Shown: positions 31,448-37,544 of the stretch, one piece after another
Numbering within the stretch: position 1 is the stretch's first letter
Layout of the letters: every line of letters begins with the position of its first letter
Position numbers and translations under genes: made by a program
Source of the DNA: an uncultured delta proteobacterium
GTDB taxonomy: Bacteria; Myxococcota_A; Polyangia; Polyangiales; Polyangiaceae
Assembly: GCA_903892415.1 (NCBI GenBank)
Contig: CAITIQ010000144.1
Location: 1 to 37,544, forward strand
DNA: 37,544 bases
Direction: 5' to 3'
The notes under the pieces: generated by a model
The model's input: only the letters and a program-made list of their open reading frames with translations
Told to the model about the DNA's origin: nothing
Databases searched by the model: none

Positions 31448-32476
31448 ATGGCGACCGTCGACTCAAAACCCGTGGATCTTCGAAGTGACACGGTTACCCA
31501 ACCCTCTGCCGCAATGCGACAAGCCATGGCAGAGGCCGAGGTGGGAGATGACGTTTACGGTGAAGATCCCAGCATTCGCGCGCTCGAGGCCCAGCTTGCC
31601 GAGCTCGTAAACAAGGAGGCCGCGCTTTTCGTACCCTCGGGCACGATGGCCAATCAACTCGCCATTGCCACCCATACCAGCCCCGGCGATGAGGTCCTCA
31701 CCGCGACCGGCTCGCACTGCGTCTGGTACGAATCGGGCGCAGGGGCAGCGCTGTGGGGCGTGCAGTTCCTGGAGGTCGGGCGCACCGGCGAGATGACCCC
31801 GAACGAGCTTGCCGAGGCAGTCAGAGAGCGGGCCTATTATTCGCCCAACCCCAAGCTGCTGGTGCTCGAAAATACGCACAATCGAGGCGGGGGGTCGGTG
31901 CTCACAGCCGAAGAAACGGACATATTCGCGGCGGTAGCGCGCGAGAAGGGCCTGAGCGTTCACTTGGATGGGGCGCGCTTGTGGAACGCCGCGGCCGCGT
32001 TGGGGACCTCCCTCAGTGAGCTGACGCGTGCGACGGATACGGTCAGTCTTTGTTTCTCCAAGGGCCTCGGCGCACCGGTTGGTTCCATCCTCGTGGGGGA
32101 CCGCGCACGCATCGAGAAGGCCCATCGTTTGCGCAAGATGCTCGGGGGCGGGATGCGGCAGTCGGGCGTGCTGGCTGCGGCCTGCCACTTCGCGCTGCGT
32201 GAGAACCGCGCGCGACTCAGCGAAGATCACGCGAATGCGGCGCACTTTGCCGAGCAGCTTCGAAGCGCTGGGATCGCCGTGCAAACGCCGAGGACCAACA
32301 TCGTGATGGTGGACGTCCAGCAACCTGCGGCCGAGCTCGTCCGGGGCTTGCGTGAACAGGGCATCTTGCTGAGCGCTTTCGGACCGCAGCGCTTGCGCGC
32401 GGTCACCCACCTCGACGTGCAACGAGCCGACGTGGAGCGCGCGGCAGCCGCACTGATTCGGCTCGTGCAACCATGA
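31448..32476 (+). CDS. ltaE: Low-specificity L-threonine aldolase
   Basis: 342 residues from the ATG at 31448; the in-frame ATG at 31277 gives an unrelated N-terminus that overlaps the divergent gene. The enzyme splits L-threonine (or allo-threonine) to glycine and acetaldehyde using PLP. Visible family features are the start PVDLRSDTVTQPSAAM, the conserved VGDDVYGEDPS, ALFVPSGTMANQLAI, ENTHNRGGGSVLT, VHLDGARLWNAA and the PLP-binding lysine in SLCFSKGLGAP (Lys205). A conserved GGGMRQSGVLAAA follows. Length is normal for the family. Its stop overlaps the start of the TPR lipoprotein (ATGA). Confidence 0.95.
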   Translation: MATVDSKPVDLRSDTVTQPSAAMRQAMAEAEVGDDVYGEDPSIRALEAQLAELVNKEAALFVPSGTMANQLAIATHTSPGDEVLTATGSHCVWYESGAGAALWGVQFLEVGRTGEMTPNELAEAVRERAYYSPNPKLLVLENTHNRGGGSVLTAEETDIFAAVAREKGLSVHLDGARLWNAAAALGTSLSELTRATDTVSLCFSKGLGAPVGSILVGDRARIEKAHRLRKMLGGGMRQSGVLAAACHFALRENRARLSEDHANAAHFAEQLRSAGIAVQTPRTNIVMVDVQQPAAELVRGLREQGILLSAFGPQRLRAVTHLDVQRADVERAAAALIRLVQP

Positions 32477-33585
32477 AGCTTCGCGGGCTCTTTCGCGGCT
32501 TTGCGCTGCTTGGTCTCCTGCTTTCGGCCTGTGCTCCCAGCTACGCGGCCGGCTATCAAGCGGCCTTCGCGGAAGGGCTGCGAGCTCGCAACGCCGGGCG
32601 CTACGAGGAAGCACGCGAGGCCTTCCAACGCGCCGCGGATCTCGGGGACCGCTACAAGGATCGCGAAGAGGCTCGCATGCTCGTCGCCGACAGCCTCGAG
32701 CACCTTGGCGACATCGCCGGAGCAGAGGAAGCCTACCGCCAAGTGGTGAACGACGCGGATGGGCGCTATCAAGGCGCGCGAGCAGCCTTCGCCGTTGCGC
32801 GGCTCGTCCTCGATAGAGACGGTCTGGAGGCCGGCAACGCCGAGACGATCAAAGCCATCCGCCTGTATCCAAACAGCGGGCTCGTGCGACATGCCGTGCG
32901 TCGCCTGCTGGCGCTGGTGGAAGAACAAGGTGGTCCACGAGCGGCACTCGAATGGCTAAGTCCACTCGAACTCGAGCTGCGCGCTAGCGACTCAGGAGAA
33001 GCGGTGAGCTACGAGCTTGCCACGTTGCTCGCGCGTTGTGAGCAGAAGGCCGAGTCTGTAGACAGCCTGCTAACGCTGGCCCGTAGCCACCCCTACCCCA
33101 ACGGATCGATGACCGACGACGCATACTTTGCTGCATCGCTCTTTCTCGAAGACCTAGGCCGACTCGACGAAGCGATCGCCGTGCTCGAAGAAATGTTGTC
33201 ACCACAAGAAGAGGCCTACAACGGCTCGAGCTACGATCGACCGCGCTGGCCCGCTGCGGCATACCGCTTAGGCGTTCTTCAGCGCGACAAAAAACAGGAT
33301 GTGGACGCAGCGATTCGCGCCTTCTGGCGCGTCTACGATCGACATCGCACGTCGCGCGTAACCGATGATGCGCTGTTTGAGGTGGCGCGCCTCGAGGCCG
33401 GCCGAGGAGCGGAGGACAAAGCCTGCGCTGCGATCGAAACGCTGCGCAATGAAAACGCCGACTCCAAGTTCCTTCGCTGCGGGCACTTCGTATGCAAGCG
33501 CGAACAAGAGAGCGCTCGCGTGTGTTCGAGTGACGTACTTCGCAAGCTCGGACTCGATCCGGACACCGTTTGGGAGTCGCGCTAA
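32473..33585 (+). CDS. TPR-repeat lipoprotein
   Basis: 370 residues. The signal peptide MKLRGLFRGFALLGLLLSAC ends in LLSAC, a strong lipobox (mature start Cys20). The rest contains helix-turn-helix repeats of tetratricopeptide type: FAEGLRARNAGRYEEAREAF, HLGDIAGAEEAYRQVV, LEDLGRLDEAIAVLEEML, and AAIRAFWRVYDRHRTSRVTD. Such lipoproteins often assemble outer-membrane or cell-envelope complexes. The C-terminus has three cysteines in GHFVCKRE, RVCSSD and KFLRC contexts. The start overlaps ltaE by four bases. The next gene begins directly after its stop (TAAGTG). Confidence 0.88.
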   Translation: MKLRGLFRGFALLGLLLSACAPSYAAGYQAAFAEGLRARNAGRYEEAREAFQRAADLGDRYKDREEARMLVADSLEHLGDIAGAEEAYRQVVNDADGRYQGARAAFAVARLVLDRDGLEAGNAETIKAIRLYPNSGLVRHAVRRLLALVEEQGGPRAALEWLSPLELELRASDSGEAVSYELATLLARCEQKAESVDSLLTLARSHPYPNGSMTDDAYFAASLFLEDLGRLDEAIAVLEEMLSPQEEAYNGSSYDRPRWPAAAYRLGVLQRDKKQDVDAAIRAFWRVYDRHRTSRVTDDALFEVARLEAGRGAEDKACAAIETLRNENADSKFLRCGHFVCKREQESARVCSSDVLRKLGLDPDTVWESR

Positions 33586-36500
33586 GTGACGCCCAAAGAG
33601 ATCGAACAGGCGCTGCTCTCGCGGAACGCTGGCGTCGTTTTTCTGCCGGAGCGCTTGGTTCGGCGCATCATCAAAGAGCACCGCCAAATCGGCGGGGTGG
33701 GCTTTCAAGTCCCACACAGCCACGCCTACTCGCTGCCCGCGTGGGCGCTGAAGAAGATCGCCTCGGCCGAGGAGTTGGGGGACCTTCCGCACGACGAGCA
33801 CGTGTTGGTGCTGCCCCACGTCGAATCGATCGACGACGACGAGGGCGCGTTGGTCGCAGTTTGGCGCGCGGCCTTCCACGCAGCCATTCACCGCACGCTG
33901 GAGGCACGGGTGATGGCGGGCGAGCTGACTCCAGCGGCAGTGCGTGCGCGCGTCCACGCCCTCGGCCAAACCGAATTCGACGAGATCCGCTACGTGCTCA
34001 AGCAGGATGATCTGCTGCTTCCGCCGCACGACGACACCGAAACGTACTTGGAGTTCGCGGCGACCTACCTCGAGCAAAAGTACTTTGCGCCGGACCTGCT
34101 GGTACGCACCTTCCCAGGCGTTCGCGATCAGCAGGTCACCGTCGACCAAACCTTGGCGCGCGATCTGGATCCGGAGGCGCTGCTCGAGGCTTGTCGGCCG
34201 AATGGCGCCCCCTCCACCTCGGAACTTTGGGCGCGTACCACCATCCCCCCCAATTCGCACCCAGCGCCGTCGCCTCTGCTCGCACACAGCCTGCGCGACG
34301 CCGTGGACCCGAGCGCTGACGTCGCCCGTGAAAAGGGCAATGCGGTGCGTTCGCTATTGTTGCGCGTACGCGCCAAAGGCACCGAGGAGACCGTCTTCAG
34401 CGAGCTTACGGCCTTCTGTGATCGGCTGTCCTCGGCGCTGCTCTGGGTGGATGCGCCCACCACCGCTTGGGCGCAAATCCTGTTACCGGTCCTGCACTAC
34501 ACCAAGACGCGGCTCGGTTTGCCCGCCAACGCCGAGGCCCGCATCCTCTTCGATCTGCAGAAGGCCTGCGTGGACAACGAGCGTGAACGCGAAGCCTTGG
34601 GCGTGGTCGAGTGGGCGCTCTCCTTCGGCAAAACGCCTGTGCGTCGTCCCTTGCCCGCGGAGCGCGACGTCCGCATCGCTGGTCACGTGCTCGCAGCGCT
34701 GGCCAAGGTCCCGCGCACCCGTCTACCCGAAGAGCCAAGGCAGCTGCTGGTGCAGTTCCTCGTGGCTATCTCGGCCAAAGCGGATAGCAACGTACGCGCG
34801 AGTCTTGGCCCCAAGCTCGAACGCGCGCTGGAGGCCGTTGGTCTGCGCCCCGAGAACGTCCCGGAGCGCGCCTCGCGACGCAAGCTCGTAGATGAGCTGC
34901 TCGATCAGGTGCTGAAGAACCGCTTCATCACGATGAGCCACGTGCGGGACTCGCTCTCCCGCAGCAACGTCAAGATGGGCAACATCACGCCCGACCAGCT
35001 CCTGCGCGGAGACGCGCTCTTGCGCATGGACCGCCTGCTGGCGCGCGAGTTGGATGGCGTCTACCACGCTGGAGAAATCTACCTACGTGGGCTGCAAAAG
35101 CTCAGCTCGATCACCTTTGGCACGCGAGTCGGCCGCGTTTTGACGCTCTATCTTTTCTTGCCTGGCGTGCTGGCCTTCGTCCTCTTGGAGGGGCTGCAAC
35201 ACACGCTCGGCCTCTTCCTGGAGAAGGCCTTCAAGGTCCCTCACGTTGCCTACGTCAACCGCACCACGCTGGCGGTGACGGCGGCAATCGCCTTCGCGCT
35301 CATTCACAGTGAGCGCGCTAGGACCATTGGCAACTACCTTTGGCTCGCGGTGAAGTTCGCGCTGCGGGTCTTGTTCATCCGCTTGCCGTCCTGGGTTTGG
35401 AGCCAGCCGTTCGTTCGCAGTCTGCTGCGCGCCGACGCCATGCGGCAGTTCATTCGCTTCGTCGCCAAACCTGCATTCATCGCCGGGGTCGTCACGCTGG
35501 TGGTGGCGTCGTTTAGTAAGGACACACTGACGCGGGCGATCACCTTCGGAGCAACGTTCCTGGGGCTGAACGCCCTGCTCAACTCCAAGTGGGGCCAGGC
35601 GCTCGAGGAGTTCGGCACGGACTTTTCGATTCGCAGCTATCGCCAGCTCAGTCGACGGCTGTTGCCCGGCTTGTTCGGGCTGGTCGTCGCGGTATTCAAG
35701 CGCGGGCTCGAGCTGGTTGAGCGCTTCATTTACTTCGTCGATGAGAAGCTGATCTTCCGACAGGGCGAGACACGTTTCACCCTGATCTCGAAAGCCGCCC
35801 TCGGCGTGCTGTGGTTCTTCACCACCTACCTCATTCGCATCTACGTCAACCTGCTGATTGAGCCGGAGGTAAACCCAATCAAACACTTCCCGGTGGTGAC
35901 AGTGGCGGCCAAGATCATGATCCCGGTCACGCCTGACCTCCATGACGCCATGTTCAAGCCGCTGGCGTCGGTGTTTGGTGCCTTCATCGCCGAGTCGATC
36001 GCAGCCCCGACCGTGATCATTCTGCCCGGCTTCTTCGGCTTCTTGGTGTGGGAGCTCAAAGAAAATTGGCGGCTCTACCGCATGAACCGCAGCTCCTATT
36101 TGACCCCGGTGGTCATCGGGAGCCACGGCGAGACCATGGTGCAGTTCATGAAGCCCGGCCTGCACTCGGGGACGATTCCCAAGGCCTACTCAAAGCTGCG
36201 CCGGGCCTCCCGCAAACTGGACCGCTCCGCCCTCAAACACACCGAGGCTTTACGCAGCGTCGAAGGGTCCATCCGCAAATTCATCGAGCGTGAGCTGATA
36301 CTGCTGTTCGCCGAGTCTCCTGCGTGGACCGCAGGCGCGCTGACCCTGGGTAAGATTGAGCTTTCCTCCAATCGAGTAAAAATTGAACTGCTCTGCGCGA
36401 GCGTCTCAAACGCACCGGCCGTCCTCGTGTTTGACGAACAGTCCGGCTTCCTGTTGGCGCAGATCCCTTCGCTCGGCTTCATCGAGAAGCTCAACATCGT

Positions 36501-36909
36501 CGACCGCATCGTGCTGGAAAACGGCATCGCCGGCGTCTACAAGATGGCCGGCGTGGATCTGGTGCGCGAACAAATTTCGCAAGCTCTCAATGGTGCCGCC
36601 TACGACGTCAACGAAGAAGGCCTCAGCGTTTGGCCGGACGAGAGCTACAAATCGGAGATCGTCTTCGATCTAGACGGCCACGGTCCAACCATGCGCCCCC
36701 GCATCAAGAGCGGAGAGGCGCCGCTACCCGAACCGATGGCGGTGTCACGGGTTGTCTTCGGCAAACAGGATGTCGCCTGGGCATCGTGGGTCAGCGCGTT
36801 CGCCGCACGGGAAGACCCGCCGCGCAGGTTGAATCAAGGGCCTTCACTCTTTGCGCGCGGGCAGGCGGCTTCGTCCTTCGACCGCACGGTCACCCTGCTA
36901 AAGCTTTAG
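33586..36909 (+). CDS. Large unknown multi-span membrane protein
   Basis: 1107 residues, GTG start directly after the TPR lipoprotein stop, with GGGAG upstream. The N-terminal about 500 residues look soluble and mostly helical, with an early block NAGVVFLPERLVRRIIKEHR and a His-rich segment (FHAAIHRTLE). From about residue 515 there are at least seven hydrophobic stretches (TLYLFLPGVLAFVLLEGL, TLAVTAAIAFALIHSE, FIAGVVTLVVASF, LLPGLFGLVVAVFK, LGVLWFFTTYLIRIYVNLLI, TVIILPGFFGFLVWELKE). The C-terminal about 250 residues are soluble again (FIERELILLFAESPAW, NAPAVLVFDEQSGFLLAQIP). No domain is recognised. It lies in an operon with the TPR lipoprotein, so a role in the cell envelope is plausible but unproven. 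Confidence 0.85.
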   Translation: MTPKEIEQALLSRNAGVVFLPERLVRRIIKEHRQIGGVGFQVPHSHAYSLPAWALKKIASAEELGDLPHDEHVLVLPHVESIDDDEGALVAVWRAAFHAAIHRTLEARVMAGELTPAAVRARVHALGQTEFDEIRYVLKQDDLLLPPHDDTETYLEFAATYLEQKYFAPDLLVRTFPGVRDQQVTVDQTLARDLDPEALLEACRPNGAPSTSELWARTTIPPNSHPAPSPLLAHSLRDAVDPSADVAREKGNAVRSLLLRVRAKGTEETVFSELTAFCDRLSSALLWVDAPTTAWAQILLPVLHYTKTRLGLPANAEARILFDLQKACVDNEREREALGVVEWALSFGKTPVRRPLPAERDVRIAGHVLAALAKVPRTRLPEEPRQLLVQFLVAISAKADSNVRASLGPKLERALEAVGLRPENVPERASRRKLVDELLDQVLKNRFITMSHVRDSLSRSNVKMGNITPDQLLRGDALLRMDRLLARELDGVYHAGEIYLRGLQKLSSITFGTRVGRVLTLYLFLPGVLAFVLLEGLQHTLGLFLEKAFKVPHVAYVNRTTLAVTAAIAFALIHSERARTIGNYLWLAVKFALRVLFIRLPSWVWSQPFVRSLLRADAMRQFIRFVAKPAFIAGVVTLVVASFSKDTLTRAITFGATFLGLNALLNSKWGQALEEFGTDFSIRSYRQLSRRLLPGLFGLVVAVFKRGLELVERFIYFVDEKLIFRQGETRFTLISKAALGVLWFFTTYLIRIYVNLLIEPEVNPIKHFPVVTVAAKIMIPVTPDLHDAMFKPLASVFGAFIAESIAAPTVIILPGFFGFLVWELKENWRLYRMNRSSYLTPVVIGSHGETMVQFMKPGLHSGTIPKAYSKLRRASRKLDRSALKHTEALRSVEGSIRKFIERELILLFAESPAWTAGALTLGKIELSSNRVKIELLCASVSNAPAVLVFDEQSGFLLAQIPSLGFIEKLNIVDRIVLENGIAGVYKMAGVDLVREQISQALNGAAYDVNEEGLSVWPDESYKSEIVFDLDGHGPTMRPRIKSGEAPLPEPMAVSRVVFGKQDVAWASWVSAFAAREDPPRRLNQGPSLFARGQAASSFDRTVTLLKL

Positions 36910-36915
36910 TCCTCT

Positions 36916-37544
36916 ATGGTCGAGCGTCGCGTACTTTCGCCCTGGGCAGCCGTGTTGACGGTGGTGGTCGCCTTTGGAGCAAGCCAGATCGGCGCGGGCA
37001 TCGCCCTCGTCGGAGTGGCCTTCACGCTGGGGCTGCGCGACGGGCTCAAGCTCGAACAGCTAGCTCGAGAACAGGTACTACAACGCTATCTCGCAATGCC
37101 AGTGGTGGTGTTCGCCGCCCTTGCGGTATCCCAAGTAACGCTGGCCGTAGCGAGCCTCGGGGCGGCCAAGCTGGGTAAGCTTCCCTTGCGCCAAAGCGTC
37201 GGGCTGCACCGCCCGCGCCTCCTCCACGTGGCGCTAGCGGTATTGCTCGTACTTGCGACCGGCCCCCTTGCAGACGCATTGGCCGTGACGGTTCAGCGCA
37301 CGTTTCCGCGCGCAACCATCGGGACGCTCGACATGATCGCTGGGGCCGTACGCGGCCCAGGGCTCGCGCCCGTGCTGGTGGCCTTGGGGGTCGCCTTTGC
37401 CCCCGCAGTGGCTGAAGAGCTGCTGTTCCGCGGCCTCTTGCAGCCGGCCCTGGTCAAGCGCCTCGGCCCAGCCCTCGGCGTTGCTCTGGCTTCGCTCATC
37501 TTCGGGGCGATCCACGTCGATCCGCCCCAAGCGACCGGCGCGGC
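36916..37544 (+). CDS. CPBP-family intramembrane protease (partial, 3' end missing)
   Basis: 209 codons from the ATG at 36916, six bases after the previous stop, to the right edge without a stop. Several hydrophobic spans are visible (VLTVVVAFGASQIGAGIALV, VVVFAALAVSQVTLAVASLG, LLHVALAVLLVLATGPLADA). The catalytic motif EExxxR is present as AEELLFRG (Glu167, Glu168, Arg172), and the downstream histidine as FGAIHVD (His200). These are hallmarks of the CAAX/CPBP (Abi) family of membrane proteases. The last motif of the family is beyond the edge. It probably belongs to the operon with the large membrane protein. Confidence 0.88.
   Translation, partial: MVERRVLSPWAAVLTVVVAFGASQIGAGIALVGVAFTLGLRDGLKLEQLAREQVLQRYLAMPVVVFAALAVSQVTLAVASLGAAKLGKLPLRQSVGLHRPRLLHVALAVLLVLATGPLADALAVTVQRTFPRATIGTLDMIAGAVRGPGLAPVLVALGVAFAPAVAEELLFRGLLQPALVKRLGPALGVALASLIFGAIHVDPPQATGA

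Noticed and set aside
31463..32614. 383-codon minus-strand open frame opposite the threonine aldolase gene
   Set aside because: It is the shadow of ltaE, whose family motifs are clear. High GC makes long antisense frames common.
33268..34287. 339-codon minus-strand open frame
   Set aside because: It lies opposite the TPR lipoprotein and the large membrane protein, and its residue make-up is Arg/His-rich with no motif.
35083..36165. 360-codon minus-strand open frame
   Set aside because: Shadow of the 1107-residue gene; Glu/Gln/His-rich sequence typical of antisense reading.

Overview
The window looks like a chromosomal segment of a high-GC, Gram-negative, predatory- or soil-type bacterium, most likely a myxobacterium (Myxococcota, Polyangia-like). 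This is an inference from several traits seen together: strong G/C bias at third codon positions, many lipoprotein signal peptides, several FHA proteins with a PP2C phosphatase, a TonB-domain/TonB-receptor fusion, and the rpmH-rnpA-yidD-yidC-khpB block without dnaA next to it. I see no tRNA, rRNA, insertion sequence, phage gene or CRISPR array. No gap between genes exceeds 300 bases.

Layout. (1) 1-3284, minus strand: an OmpA-like outer-membrane protein with calcium-type repeats, a small cysteine-rich lipoprotein, and the 5' part of a beta-propeller-like lipoprotein that runs off the left edge. (2) 3431-7290, plus strand: the conserved core block rpmH, rnpA, yidD, yidC, khpB/jag, then rplS and a clear intrinsic terminator. 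(3) 7474-19452, plus strand: six genes in a row. They are a zinc-ribbon/FHA protein, a secreted VWA protein with a membrane anchor and a cytoplasmic FHA domain, a tail-anchored PP2C phosphatase, an ABCG-type transporter with three FHA domains, a TonB-domain/TonB-dependent receptor fusion, and a lipoprotein. (4) 19421-23186, minus strand: an Npt/NTT-like membrane transporter with HEAT repeats, overlapping a protein with two cyclic-nucleotide-binding-like domains. (5) 23345-23710, plus strand: two very small membrane proteins. (6) 23741-31345, minus strand: a six-gene run with an unknown protein, TRAP small and large permeases without a visible solute-binding protein, an SGNH-hydrolase lipoprotein, a DUF1704/MATCAP-like HExxxH metallopeptidase, a striking palindromic element, and a short unknown protein. 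(7) 31448-37544, plus strand: threonine aldolase, a TPR lipoprotein, an 1107-residue unknown membrane protein, and a CPBP intramembrane protease cut by the right edge.

How the genes may work together. Block 2 is housekeeping: RNA processing, membrane protein insertion and ribosome assembly. Block 3 is the best candidate for an undescribed system. Its parts can be placed from the outer membrane (TonB receptor, lipoprotein), through the periplasm (VWA domain, TonB-like domain) to the inner membrane and cytosol (FHA domains, PP2C, ABC transporter). This suggests an envelope transport or assembly machine controlled by threonine phosphorylation. No Ser/Thr kinase is encoded in the window, so the kinase would have to be elsewhere. 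Block 6 also has unusual features: TRAP subunits with long extra regions, and a hairpin-rich repeat that overlaps a stop codon.
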